DNA from: Bin80 sp026708685 | Lineage (GTDB): Bacteria; Bacteroidota; Rhodothermia; Rhodothermales; Bin80 | Direction: 5' to 3' | DNA: 64,000 nt | NCBI GenBank assembly: GCA_965200955.1 | Contig: OZ241742.1 | Span: 1,364,001-1,428,000 of the forward strand | In this document: positions 1 to 9,045 of the stretch, piece after piece | Layout: the number at the start of each line of letters is the position of its first letter | How positions within the stretch are numbered: the stretch's first letter is position 1 | Position numbers and translations under genes: made by a program | Notes under the pieces: generated by a model | The model's input: only the letters and a program-made list of their open reading frames with translations | Database searches by the model: none | What the model was told of the DNA's origin: nothing

Positions 1-347
1 CCTCCGTCAAGGAGTCCTTGACGAGAGAGAGGATGGGGGGTTTGCCATCCCGATCCCATCCATGCAGAGGTGGCTGGTTGATGTGCATGTAAGGGGTAAC
101 GCCATAGAGACTAAAAAGTAATTCCCATCAATACAGTATTCACACAAGAAAGATAGGCGTGGACAGCAAGGCCTTGTGCGGTAAGGAAGTAAGACCGTCA
201 TTGTTGCTTTGATCTTTGAATAGGGAATTATATAGATTTCTGTAATACGCTTCCGTGGTGCATTGCGTGTGTGGAGGTGCTGTGTTTCAGGTGGGGAACC
301 GGGCGGGTTGCAATGCGTACATAATTGCCAACTCACCGACCACACCG
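1..347. other. Leader region, no supported gene
   Basis: No convincing gene was found here. A perfect 7-bp inverted repeat with a 3-base loop lies at 6-22 (GTCAAGG/CCTTGAC). The long minus-strand frame that crosses this stretch is a shadow of the ATPase gene that follows. An upstream in-frame ATG-like start at 255 for the next gene would add 31 residues with no family character. Confidence 0.5.
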
Positions 348-1517
348 ATGATTGATCCAGAACTTTACCATCGGCATCAGGGCGATGACCCGCCCTACAT
401 TTCTCGCATCGACCGAGGCCCCGCTGCGTTCTTCCACGGACGGAACGACATCCGCACACTCTTTCGGGAGATCCTTGTTGATGCACGTGGTACGCACGGC
501 GGAACCACGTTTTTGGTGCAAGGTGCACCCGGCGCAGGGAAGTCTGCCCTGCTCCACCAACTCTATACAAAGGCGGACGGCTGGACAGTGGCACACATCG
601 GGTCACAGGAGCTGTGGAGCCCGGCAACCATGACGCAGGCACTCGGCAAAGCCTACACTGTCAGCCGCAACCTGTCGGGCGGGTTGGATGCAAAGATATT
701 CCACGGCAGCGCCGCCAAAGAACTGGCTGGGGATGCAAGTGCGGGTGAAGTCCTATGCCACCACACCCCCGCGGCCGGGGTAATCCTCGTGCTAGACGAA
801 GCACAAAAACTACGCAAGATACGTCCCGAAAACATAGAGGCGGCCACGGACACACTGGACGCGATCCATAACGGCAACCTCGGCAAACCCGCCATCCTCC
901 TCACCGGCGGATTGGGCACCACCAAAGACATACTAAAGACGCTTGATGTCTCACGGTTCGGGGATGGGTGCACCCATGAGATCGGGCCATTGAGCAAGAA
1001 GGCGGAGCGAGATGTCATCACCGACTGGCTAACCCTCGCGGGGGGGGCACGGGGTGATGTCAGCATGTGGGTCGATACCATCACAGAGAAGACGCACGCC
1101 TGGCCACAGCACATGGTCTGCTATGCCCTGAGGGCAAGAGACATCCTATTCAAGGCAGGCGGCGAAATGACCAATGAGGGACTCTCCGAAGTACTACGGC
1201 AAGGGGCCCAAGCCAGAGACAACTACTATAAAGCCCGCACCGATGGACTCCACAAAGAGGACATCCAGATCATCGCACAGCTCTTTGCAACGATGGCCCC
1301 CAACGATGCGACAACCCACAAAAAAATCATCAAAGCCCTCGCAACAGAACACCCCCCCGAGGCCGCAGAAAGACTCTTCCAGGATCTACTCCACCGAGGC
1401 GTGATCGCACGAACCGACGAGGGGGCGTACCAGATACCGATCCCCTCATTCCACACATGGATTACAAAGGGAATAGACCCGCCGCACCCCCCAAAAGACT
1501 GGTCCATCTCGCGCTAA
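348..1517 (+). CDS. AAA+ ATPase, Orc1/ExeA-like, orphan
   Basis: This encodes a 389-residue P-loop ATPase. A Walker A motif (GAPGAGKS, about residues 59-66) and a Walker B motif (VILVLDEAQ, about 145-153) are clear. The C-terminal 100 residues look like the winged helix of Orc1/Cdc6-like or ExeA-like ATPases and end in a short conserved segment, IPIPSFHTWI. I chose the ATG at 348 because the relic copy downstream aligns from about that point and the longer frame from 255 adds an unlike N-terminus. The role is unknown; such ATPases load DNA-binding partners, regulate transposition or act in defence. No transposase or partner gene is adjacent. The base composition is GC-rich and the codon choice differs from the dnaX region, which suggests acquisition by transfer. 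ATPase identity is firm; function is not. Confidence 0.8.
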   Translation: MIDPELYHRHQGDDPPYISRIDRGPAAFFHGRNDIRTLFREILVDARGTHGGTTFLVQGAPGAGKSALLHQLYTKADGWTVAHIGSQELWSPATMTQALGKAYTVSRNLSGGLDAKIFHGSAAKELAGDASAGEVLCHHTPAAGVILVLDEAQKLRKIRPENIEAATDTLDAIHNGNLGKPAILLTGGLGTTKDILKTLDVSRFGDGCTHEIGPLSKKAERDVITDWLTLAGGARGDVSMWVDTITEKTHAWPQHMVCYALRARDILFKAGGEMTNEGLSEVLRQGAQARDNYYKARTDGLHKEDIQIIAQLFATMAPNDATTHKKIIKALATEHPPEAAERLFQDLLHRGVIARTDEGAYQIPIPSFHTWITKGIDPPHPPKDWSISR

Positions 1518-1620
1518 GGGGCCGGGGCATCTTGCACATTACATGCGTTAGTGCATCCAAAACTTCTTCTTCTCCGCAGGGGGACCGCCTCACCACCCGC
1601 ATTCTGCTGAGCGTTAATCC

Positions 1621-2894
1621 GGCACCGTGGTGAACAGGGCTGGGAACCCGGCAGAGCGCAATGCGGACACCAATAACAATGACCCTGCCAACACACCGAC
1701 CACAGCGAGATCAATCCAGAACTCCATTACCACCCCAAAACGGAAAAGCCAGACGCGTCCTACATCTACGATGACGGAGACCGCGGGCCGGTGGGGTTCT
1801 TTCATGGACGCGACAACGTAAGAAAGCCTTTTCAATGCGCACTCGCCACCTCACGCGCTTAGAACTCAGGGACTACATTTTTTGGGGCAGGAGCACAAGG
1901 GGTAGGCAAGAGTGCCCTGCTACACCAACTGTGCAGAGACGCTGAAGGCTGGAAACAGCAAAGATCGGGACGCAGGATCTCTGAGATCCTGCCGCAATGG
2001 CACAGGCGCTTGGCGAAGCCTACACACTGAACCGCCGCCACGCGGCGGAGATTGGGATCAAGTTTTTCCGTGGAGCCATCGTAAAGGAAATCGCGGGGCC
2101 CGCCAGCGTCACTCAAGTCCTGCAGCACCTCGCCCCGTCAGGCGAGATGATCATCAGGATGGACGAGGCACAGAAACTACGCAAGGTACACGAACAAAAC
2201 ACGGAGTGTGTGACGAACACCATGGACGCGATCCACAACGAGGAAATTGGGCACCCCGTCATGCTTGTCGCCGCGGAGCTCTCGGTACAGAGGACATCTT
2301 CAAGTCCCTGCATGCATCACGCTTCAAGCGGGGTTGCCTGCAGGACATAGAGGTCTTGATATAGAAGATGTGCGTGCGGTCATTCGTGACTGAATCACAG
2401 CAGATGGCGCGGTGCAGGGGGATGTGGATGCATGGGTAGACACCCTCACCAAAGAATCGTAGTGCTGACCGTAGCACATGATCTGCTATGCCCAGGTCGC
2501 ACGAGACATCCTGGTCGCATCCGGCGGGCAGATGACAGACGAGGGGCGGCGTTCCGTATTAGAGAAGAGGGACGAGGATCGGCAAACGTATTACAGGAAG
2601 TGCCTGAAAGGGATATACCGAGAAGACCGCGAGATCATCGCGCGGGTCATCGCCTCAAAGGAGGCCGGGGAGCCGATCTCGGCAACGGAGATGATTGGCG
2701 TACTGGAGGCACGCCATGCTGGGCAAGCCGCGGATGCCCTTTTTGAAGACCTGCTCTACCGAGGCGTGCTTTCCGATCGGGAGGACGGGAGTTTCCATGT
2801 ACCCATCCCGTCCTTTCATATCTGGATTGTGACACACTTCGGTCCGGGGGTGGAACTTCCACTGAACAAGGCAAGCAGGTGGGCACAGGAGTAG
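1621..2894 (+). pseudogene. Decayed tandem copy of the AAA+ ATPase
   Basis: This stretch repeats the preceding ATPase gene with frameshifts and deletions. The upstream part (about 1621-1830) matches the DNA around the first gene's start, including a CCAGAACT..CATTACCA-like run, but in a broken frame and with the Walker A region largely lost. A middle piece (about 1997-2290) keeps ALGEAYTLNRR and the Walker B region (MDEAQKLRK). A frame from 2478 to 2894 (138 residues) keeps the complete winged-helix end, including VPIPSFHIWI. Because the C-terminal piece is still open it might be translated on its own, but it has no P-loop. I read it as a relic of a tandem duplication that has diverged well from the intact copy. 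Confidence 0.8.
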
Positions 2895-3686
2895 TAACGC
2901 GGGGCGTATACAGAAATGCGCAATAGATATCCGCGATGCATCAGCACGCCCTATCAAATGGAAACATTGTGATTAGGCGAGGCTGGATACCCACCACAGA
3001 ACCCGTACTCACGCCTTACAGATAGAGATGTAAGCCCCTTTGAATAGATGCCGTTGCATAGACTTCCCTATTTCACCGCATAGATGGCGCACAATCGCCG
3101 ATTCTAGTACGGTCGAGACTGGGGCTCAGAGGTAAGTTCTCAATGGAGCGATCATCGCACAAGGAATGTGAGCAGAAGTGCACCCTAATGCTCACTGGCA
3201 TTCCTGCACTCATGTATATAATATCCTAAGATTTATGATAGTCTTTAGTACAGATAGCACAAGGAGCTGAAACTGACCATGGACATAGACGTAGCTTGTA
3301 AAAACTTGTGAATCAGTATGTTTGGGGATATACGATAGGAAGATTCAAAGACTGCTAATGCGTTTACTTGGGTTCGGAAAGTTGAAGAAAAAATTATAGT
3401 CATTGTGGTGGATACCAACAGTTAATCTGAAATTGTGGACTATATAAACGCTTGCAAAACCTGTCATCCAAATTGAATCATGAACAATCCGTCATATATT
3501 CATCATTAAATAAAGATTTAGAATAATTAGTATCCGTCCAAAAATAGGGCTTTTTCGGACGGGCACTTAATACAATTAATGGGAGTAAAGATTGAAATTA
3601 TGGACACTGCTATAAGGATAATTGTTGCATGCAATGTGTACTTCTTGCACAATGTACGATTGTATCCATGTTTTGGAAAATCAACT
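2895..3686. other. Intergenic, AT-richer, only weak remnants
   Basis: No supported gene. A short open stretch around 3350-3425 on the plus strand reads ANAFTWVRKVEEKIIVIVVD and faintly resembles the catalytic start of an IS1-like DDE transposase, but it is too short and stop-broken to call. A hairpin at 3534-3562 is listed separately. Confidence 0.4.
3534..3562. other. Strong hairpin with A/T-rich upper stem
   Basis: The arms CCGTCCAAAAA and TTTTTCGGACGG can pair around a six-base loop, with one bulged C. It could end transcription in either direction or be a relic of a mobile-element end. There is no gene directly before it on the plus strand, so an ordinary terminator role is not obvious. 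Confidence 0.45.
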
Positions 3687-3969
3687 ATGAAAAAAGAGAT
3701 TCAGTGAGGCGAAATCGAGAAGGGGTGCACTCCTTGGTAAGGAGATCGCTGATTCAGAAGTAGAAATTATCGATGGAGTTTCACATCTTGAAGGAAAGGT
3801 TGATTGGCTTGCTGAAAGCCGTGAGGGCCGATCGATTAGGTTTACTAGAGTTAATTCAGAAATAACTGATGAATCTGAAATTGAAGTAAGGAAAGGTTTT
3901 GGAGTAGATGATATACAATTGGAAAGGGCAAATTCAAAGTTAGTAGAGTTAATTGGAAGCGGGTTTTGA
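3687..3969 (+). pseudogene. Small ORF broken by a one-base change in a poly-A run
   Basis: From 3691 to the TGA at 3967-3969 the plus strand is open for 92 codons but has no usable start codon. An ATG at 3687 sits just before a run of six A bases and reads only MKKEIQ then stop. If the run had one A fewer, the ATG would open a 93-residue protein beginning MKKRFSEAKSRRGALLGKE, rich in charged residues and with no membrane segment. A GGAAA sequence lies about eight bases before the ATG. The end overlaps the 3' end of the convergent recR gene by 21 bases. I do not recognise the family. A true pseudogene, an assembly error and slippage at the A run are all possible. Confidence 0.4.
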
Positions 3970-4572
3970 CATTTCATTGCGTCCGGCAATGGCTCGGGAT
4001 AAGGTGGCTTCATCGGCGTAGGTGAGCGTGAGTCCTACTGGAATTCCTCGTGCCAATCGGGTAATTTTCACCGGAAATGGTTCAAGAAGCTGTGCAAGAT
4101 AATATGCAGTGGTATCTCCCTCTACGGTGGGACTAAGGGCGAGAATGATTTCGGTTACGCCTGAGTCCGTTGGGGTGACCCGCGAAATCAAGGCGCGAAT
4201 ATGAAGGTCATCCGGTCCCACCCCGTCAAGCGGAGAAATCACTCCACCCAGGACATGATACAGGCCCCGATACTCACTGGTGCGTTCCAATGCCACAATG
4301 TCCTCTGGATCCTGAACAACGCAAATGACATGGGTATCTCGTTTGGAAGAACTGCAGATGATACAGATCTCCGAATCCGTCACATTCCGACAGATTTTAC
4401 AGGGACGCACACGCTCCTTGGCTTCCAACAAGGCATTCGCCAGTCGGGATACCTCGGATTTGGGCATCTTGAGCACATGTGCCGTGAGGCGCTGGGCACT
4501 TTTACGACCAATGGTCGGAAGCTTTGCAAATTGCTCAATCAGGTTTTCAACCGACTCCGAGGCGAACTGCAT
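3949..4572 (-). CDS. recR: Recombination mediator RecR
   Basis: A 207-residue RecR, the usual length of about 200. RecR forms a ring clamp on DNA and with RecO loads RecA at single-stranded gaps. The N-terminus carries the helix-hairpin-helix region (KLPTIGRKSAQRL), followed by a four-cysteine zinc motif (CKIC...CIIC) and a TOPRIM domain (VVQDPEDIVALERT onward). The C-terminal segment (LARGIPVGLTLTYADEATL) is typical. It is the last gene of the minus-strand unit dnaX-ybaB-recR, 12 bases after ybaB, an arrangement conserved in many bacteria. The 3' end overlaps a possible convergent small ORF. Confidence 0.97.
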   Translation of the reverse strand: MQFASESVENLIEQFAKLPTIGRKSAQRLTAHVLKMPKSEVSRLANALLEAKERVRPCKICRNVTDSEICIICSSSKRDTHVICVVQDPEDIVALERTSEYRGLYHVLGGVISPLDGVGPDDLHIRALISRVTPTDSGVTEIILALSPTVEGDTTAYYLAQLLEPFPVKITRLARGIPVGLTLTYADEATLSRAIAGRNEMSKPASN

Positions 4573-4584
4573 TGAATCCGAGAC

Positions 4585-4899
4585 CTAATCTGAGGAATTG
4601 GAATCAGAAGATGGGAAGAGGCTGGTTGCATGGTCTCTGATCTGGTTGCCACCAGCTTCTGCGGCCTTCTCAAGGGCTTTATTCACGCCAGCGACAATCA
4701 AATCATGGAGCATCTCCATATCGTTGGGATCAACAATTTCTGGATCAATCTCTATGTTGGTGATTCGCTGAATACCGTTAGCAGTGACTTTGACAAGGCC
4801 ACCTCCAGATTCTGCGGTAACGGTGACTCGTTCCATCATCTCCTGGACTTTCGCCATTTGATTTTTGAGTTCACCTACGTCTTTGAGCATATCTAACAT
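4585..4899 (-). CDS. ybaB: Nucleoid-associated protein YbaB/EbfC family
   Basis: A 104-residue protein of the YbaB/EbfC family, small dimeric DNA-binding proteins that coat the nucleoid. The N-terminal helix (MLDMLKDVGELKNQMAKVQE) and the central beta region with VTAESGGGLVKVTANG are family signatures. It lies between dnaX (17 bases upstream) and recR (12 bases downstream), the standard context, and is probably co-transcribed from the dnaX promoter. Confidence 0.96.
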   Translation of the reverse strand: MLDMLKDVGELKNQMAKVQEMMERVTVTAESGGGLVKVTANGIQRITNIEIDPEIVDPNDMEMLHDLIVAGVNKALEKAAEAGGNQIRDHATSLFPSSDSNSSD

Positions 4900-4916
4900 G
4901 GTAGTTGGTAAAAAAG

Positions 4917-6770
4917 TTAAGATGGTGTGGAATGAACCAAGCGGAAGTGAAAACTCTCATCAAGCTGTTGAAGTGCTGGACTGGATGCTTTGAGTTTATC
5001 AAATTCCTCTTGGGGATCAATGATCTTTTCAGGAAATAATTCAGGTCGAGAAATAAATCTGACTTGTGATGAATGGAAGTAGGCATGGCCCATCATTGCC
5101 TGTTCAATCAGTTGAGTCAGGCGAGGATTATTCAATGCAGTGATGACTATTTCACTGGGGACAGCTACCTCCAGAATATGGTGATTCATACCTAACACTT
5201 GGGAGTTACGAAGAAGTCCAACCCCATGAATATTCGAGTGTTGTTGATCCAAGTGCATCAAGACTTGATTCCAGTATTCTGCAAGGGTGTTAGGATCAGG
5301 GGGTGGAGGCGTAGACTGGTATTGTACAGTCTGATGATGAATTGGATTCTGTTCAGAAGGATTAGGTTGAGCAGGTGGACTGGAATGGACAGGATGACTT
5401 ATAGGTACTGGACTAGGTTTGCTGAGATCAATTGCAGGTTTGCCACCATCCGCTACATCAGCTGGATTTGCCATCACTGGCTGCTGTTTTGGTTGAGCAG
5501 GTGCAGGCTGCGGGGCAACTGTTGGGGTTGAGAAAGCCGGAGTGGGTGACGGCTGTGGATTCACGGCAGGTGAAGACGAAGCAGGCGTGCGGGTACGAGC
5601 TGATGTAGTAGAGTTCATCGTCTTGCCCAGTTGACGAATCTGTTCAATAGATTCAGCGAGATCAGCACTGTCAGCCATTCGAGTCATTTTGACAAGTGCA
5701 AGCTCAACGGCCAGACGAGGTGAGTTAGAAGTGGGGAGCTTCGTTTGCGTATCATCAATGATCATCAATAAACGGAGCAGGATGGTTTCAGAAAACTCGC
5801 TAGCGGCCGCCGTGTAACGTTCTCTGAGATTTTTGCTCAGATCCACCAGTGCTTTCACTCCCAGTGTTCGGGCTACCAATAAGTTTCGAGCATGCTCCGC
5901 CAGGCCATCCAGAAATTCCTTGATATCGTATCCATCCGAAATGACCCGATCGGCAAGACTCAAAATCGATCCAGTAGCACGGTCAGCGATACATGTTGTC
6001 GTTTCAAAGTACAAATCCATATCGACGACACGCAAAGCATCCGTCAAGGTGGAATACTTTAAGTCAGAGCCACACAGAGCCACGGCTTGATCAAACACAC
6101 TGAGGGCATCGCGGAGTGCACCATCACCTTTATGTGCAATCAGGTGGAGTGCATCGTCGTCAGCGGTAATCTCTTCCTGTTGACAAATCACATGCAGATG
6201 GCGAACAATCTCATTGGTAGGAATCCGCCGAAAATCAAAACGCTGGCACCGTGACAGGATGGTGGGGAGGACCTTGTGAGGTTCAGTGGTTGCAAAAATG
6301 AACAGTACATGGGGAGGTGGTTCTTCCAAGGTTTTTAGTAGGGCATTGAATGCAGCATTGCTGAGCATGTGTACCTCATCAATGATATATATCTTGCGAT
6401 GTCCTCCCTGAGGCGGGATGAGGATGTTTTCACGCAACTCCCGAATGTCTTCCACCTTGTTGTTGGATGCTGCGTCAATTTCAAAGATGCTAAGGCTTCG
6501 CTGGGTCTCAAAATCATCACAGGATGGGCATTTTAGACATGGTTCCACCTCACCATCCGCATGTCCAGTGCAATTGATGGCTTTGGCAAGAATGCGTGCT
6601 GCCGTTGTTTTGCCGACACCGCGAGGACCCGTAAATAGATATGCATGGGCAACCCTTTCCAGTCGGAGAGCATTCATGAGTGCCTGTGCAACATGAGATT
6701 GAGCCACCAACTCCGAAAAACGTCGGGGACGATACTTACGTGCTGTCACCAAGTATTGAGACTGACTCAT
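4917..6770 (-). CDS. dnaX: DNA polymerase III subunit gamma/tau
   Basis: A 617-residue DnaX, the ATPase of the polymerase III clamp loader. Residues 1-370 hold the AAA+ core with Walker A (GPRGVGKTTAARIL), a zinc module (CLKCPSC), Walker B (IIDEVHMLS) and the sensor region (LFIFATTEPHKVLPTILSRC). Residues of about 395-500 form a Pro/Gln/Ser-rich linker, followed by a tau-like C-terminal domain. I found no obvious slippery sequence that would make a separate gamma form. It starts the dnaX-ybaB-recR unit, and a promoter of Bacteroidota type lies 38-67 bases before the ATG. The gene is divergent from the STAS gene at 6928. Confidence 0.97.
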   Translation of the reverse strand: MSQSQYLVTARKYRPRRFSELVAQSHVAQALMNALRLERVAHAYLFTGPRGVGKTTAARILAKAINCTGHADGEVEPCLKCPSCDDFETQRSLSIFEIDAASNNKVEDIRELRENILIPPQGGHRKIYIIDEVHMLSNAAFNALLKTLEEPPPHVLFIFATTEPHKVLPTILSRCQRFDFRRIPTNEIVRHLHVICQQEEITADDDALHLIAHKGDGALRDALSVFDQAVALCGSDLKYSTLTDALRVVDMDLYFETTTCIADRATGSILSLADRVISDGYDIKEFLDGLAEHARNLLVARTLGVKALVDLSKNLRERYTAAASEFSETILLRLLMIIDDTQTKLPTSNSPRLAVELALVKMTRMADSADLAESIEQIRQLGKTMNSTTSARTRTPASSSPAVNPQPSPTPAFSTPTVAPQPAPAQPKQQPVMANPADVADGGKPAIDLSKPSPVPISHPVHSSPPAQPNPSEQNPIHHQTVQYQSTPPPPDPNTLAEYWNQVLMHLDQQHSNIHGVGLLRNSQVLGMNHHILEVAVPSEIVITALNNPRLTQLIEQAMMGHAYFHSSQVRFISRPELFPEKIIDPQEEFDKLKASSPALQQLDESFHFRLVHSTPS

Positions 6771-6807
6771 TGATAGGGCTGATCAGATTTCTTTATCCAG
6801 TGTGCAA

Positions 6808-6837
6808 CAAAAATAGAACTCATGTGTTCAACCCAAA
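6808..6837 (-). promoter_or_regulatory. Bacteroidota-type promoter of dnaX
   Basis: On the minus strand a TTTG (plus coordinates 6834-6837) is followed after 18 bases by TATTTTTG (6808-6815), which fits TTTG-N17-23-TAnnTTTG, the primary sigma factor consensus of Bacteroidota. The -7 element ends 37 bases before the dnaX start codon. The match is exact in all fixed positions. Confidence 0.6.
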
Positions 6838-6927
6838 TGCGATGCATTTTGGGATAGCGGGTTCAGTTTCAAAATGGCTGATCATATTCGCAAGGTTTTC
6901 ATTCAACTAGATTGGATCTAACAAGTT

Positions 6928-7269
6928 ATGAGTTTAAACATATCATGGAGTTTTGAGAATCATATCAGAACTTCCATTTTGCAGGGTCGGATTGATAGCC
7001 GCAATTCAGCGTTGTTCAAAAAAACCGTTGAGGATGAACTTCACGCGAGCGACAAAGGATTGATCCTTGATTTTGGCCGGATTGATTATATCAGTAGTGC
7101 TGGACTTCGGATCGTTCTTGAACTCGCCAAGTTATATCGTGGAGAGAAACGCTTTGCTATATGCGGACTGTCTCCTACGGTTCAGGAGGTCTTTGAGATC
7201 AGTGGGTTTAATCAGATCATTACGATCTACTCAACACACGATCAAGCGATTCAGGAGCTCCTGAATTGA
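6928..7269 (+). CDS. STAS-domain anti-sigma factor antagonist
   Basis: A 113-residue single STAS domain protein of the SpoIIAA/RsbV type. Such proteins bind an anti-sigma kinase or phosphatase-controlled partner and are switched by phosphorylation of a serine. The phosphorylation loop is visible as DYISSAGLRIVLE, with paired serines, and the N-terminal strand IRTSILQGRIDSRNS is typical. No kinase or phosphatase partner is next to it. It is divergent from dnaX and 61 bases before an unrelated aminotransferase gene. Confidence 0.9.
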   Translation: MSLNISWSFENHIRTSILQGRIDSRNSALFKKTVEDELHASDKGLILDFGRIDYISSAGLRIVLELAKLYRGEKRFAICGLSPTVQEVFEISGFNQIITIYSTHDQAIQELLN

Positions 7270-7330
7270 CTTTTTTATCGTCTTCGGAATGCAGTCGATG
7301 GACAGGATCCATCCTTATGATTGATTAACC

Positions 7331-8767
7331 GTGTCAGGACCTCTCCAAGTGCATGAGACGACGCGATCTAAGGTTTCTGAGCGGAATGCTTCTGGTCGTC
7401 AGTCGGATCCAACCCAGCTGTATCAGGATGACCGTTCATCGGTTCTCCACCCATTCACGGCCTTATCGACCCATAGCCCCATGGTCTTCACCCAAGGGGA
7501 GGGTGTATGGGTGTATGATGAACACGGCAATCGTTATTTAGAAGGGGTCGCAGGTCTTTGGTCTGCCTCGCTTGGATTTAGCGAACAGAGGTTGGTGGAA
7601 GCTGCCATGCAGCAGTTGCAACAGTTGCCGTATATGCACATGTTTGCATCTGCAAGTCACCCCACTGGGATTTCGTTGGCGAAGGAATTGTTACGCATTG
7701 CACCTGTTCCAATGGCACGGGTGTTTTTTGCAAATTCTGGGTCTGAGGCAGTTGATTCTGCGGTGAAGATGATCTGGTTTTATAACAACGCACTTGGTCG
7801 TAGGGACAAGAAAAAAATCATTGCACGTCACGATGCCTATCATGGATCTCTGATTGCCTCTGCGAGCTTGACTGGACTCACCCGAAACCATCAGCTCTTT
7901 GACCTTCCCCTTCCGGGATTTCTTCATACCACCAAGCCTCATCACTTCCATTATGCACATAAGGGGGAGTCGGAGCAGGAGTTTAGCAAACGACTGGCAC
8001 ATGAACTGGACACCCTGATCGTGAAGGAGGGGGCAGAAACGGTGGCTGCATTTATTGCTGAGCCTGTCATGGGAGTTGGAGGTGTCATTGTTCCTCCCGA
8101 AGGTTACTTTGAAGAAATTCAACGAGTCCTGAAGAAACATGATGTTCTGTTGATTGCAGATGAAGTGATCTGTGGACTGGGCAGGACGGGGAATATGTGG
8201 GGCAGTCAAACCGTCGGAATGGAGCCAGACATCCTGATCACGGCGAAAGCACTCTCGGCTTCCTATTTGCCTATTTCAGCCGTCATGGTCAATCAAACCG
8301 TGTATGATGCATTGGAGTCGGGTAGTGATGAAGTGGGATTTTTTGCTCATGGAATGACGTATTCTGGTCATCCAGTTTCTGCTGCTGTAGCACTTGAATG
8401 TCTGAAAATCTACGAAGAGGATGATATCGTTGCTCATGTTCGTCATGTTGGCGGATTCCTTCAGGACCAGCTGAGAAAGCAGGTCGATCCCCATCCTATG
8501 GTTGGAGAAGTACGAGGTATAGGAATGGTTGCAGGGGTAGAGCTCATGGCACTCAAAGGGGATTCGTATAAGCCCTTTCCGTCTGATCATAAAATGGGAC
8601 TCAAACTTCGTGCAGAGGCGATGAAAAGGGGATTGATTCTTCGTGCAATGGGAGATACGCTCGGGATTTCTCCTCCTCTGATTATGACCGAAAAAGATGT
8701 AGAGTTTTTGATTGAAACTCTGTGTCAGGCATTGGATGCTATGATGGATCAGTTGCCGAATGCTTGA
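7331..8767 (+). CDS. Class III pyridoxal-phosphate aminotransferase
   Basis: A 478-residue omega-aminotransferase. It would move an amino group from a terminal amine, for example beta-alanine, putrescine or a similar omega-amino acid, to pyruvate or another keto acid, using pyridoxal phosphate in the cytosol. The PLP phosphate-binding GSEAVDSAVKM region, the DEV motif (LLIADEVICGLGRTG) and the Schiff-base lysine in ILITAKALS are present. The first 25-30 residues are a low-conservation extension. The start is a GTG; the first in-frame ATG lies too deep to be the start. The exact substrate cannot be read from sequence. It could form an operon with the STAS gene, but no functional link is evident. 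Confidence 0.9.
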   Translation: MSGPLQVHETTRSKVSERNASGRQSDPTQLYQDDRSSVLHPFTALSTHSPMVFTQGEGVWVYDEHGNRYLEGVAGLWSASLGFSEQRLVEAAMQQLQQLPYMHMFASASHPTGISLAKELLRIAPVPMARVFFANSGSEAVDSAVKMIWFYNNALGRRDKKKIIARHDAYHGSLIASASLTGLTRNHQLFDLPLPGFLHTTKPHHFHYAHKGESEQEFSKRLAHELDTLIVKEGAETVAAFIAEPVMGVGGVIVPPEGYFEEIQRVLKKHDVLLIADEVICGLGRTGNMWGSQTVGMEPDILITAKALSASYLPISAVMVNQTVYDALESGSDEVGFFAHGMTYSGHPVSAAVALECLKIYEEDDIVAHVRHVGGFLQDQLRKQVDPHPMVGEVRGIGMVAGVELMALKGDSYKPFPSDHKMGLKLRAEAMKRGLILRAMGDTLGISPPLIMTEKDVEFLIETLCQALDAMMDQLPNA

Positions 8768-8848
8768 GAAGTTGATACAAGTATTTGATTCAGTTTGTGT
8801 TATTTTGGTGGTAGAACCTCTGTTTTAGAAACATCAAGACGGAAATAG

Positions 8849-8976
8849 GGTGTCCCGAGTACGGGAAAACCGCACGCTCGGTTCGGGGAGCAAAGGGCGG
8901 AAACGACTTAAGGGAGCCTGACTGAAGTCCAAAGCGAAAGCGATTGAATTACCACAGGGCCCTAAGGGCAGACGAA
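8849..8976 (+). other. Group II intron-like structured RNA relic
   Basis: The sequence around 8853-8888 can fold as a lower stem (CCGAG/CTCGG), an internal bulge and an upper stem closed by a GAAA-type loop (CGG-GAAA-ACCG), then GTTCGGGG. This resembles domain V of bacterial group II introns. The following stretch has further intron-like pieces such as AAAGCGAAAGCG. No reverse transcriptase or complete intron is present, and the catalytic triad is not canonical, so this is at best a fragment. A different structured RNA is possible. Confidence 0.3.
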
Positions 8977-9045
8977 AAAATAACTCATCTTGATTAAGAA
9001 CTTGATTTTTACTTTATCTTATGTCTAATTCATGTAAATTTGGGG

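Noticed and set aside
7..642. Long minus-strand frame of 211 codons at the window start
   Set aside because: It is antisense to the AAA+ ATPase, has an odd composition rich in Arg, Cys and Pro, and no family match; the GC-rich DNA opens false frames.
3350..3425. Possible transposase fragment
   Set aside because: Only about 25 residues with faint resemblance to IS1-type enzymes and stops on both sides; too weak to annotate.
3681..4013. Minus-strand frame of 110 codons rich in Ser and Pro
   Set aside because: It overlaps the recR end and lies opposite the more protein-like plus-strand frame at 3691-3969.
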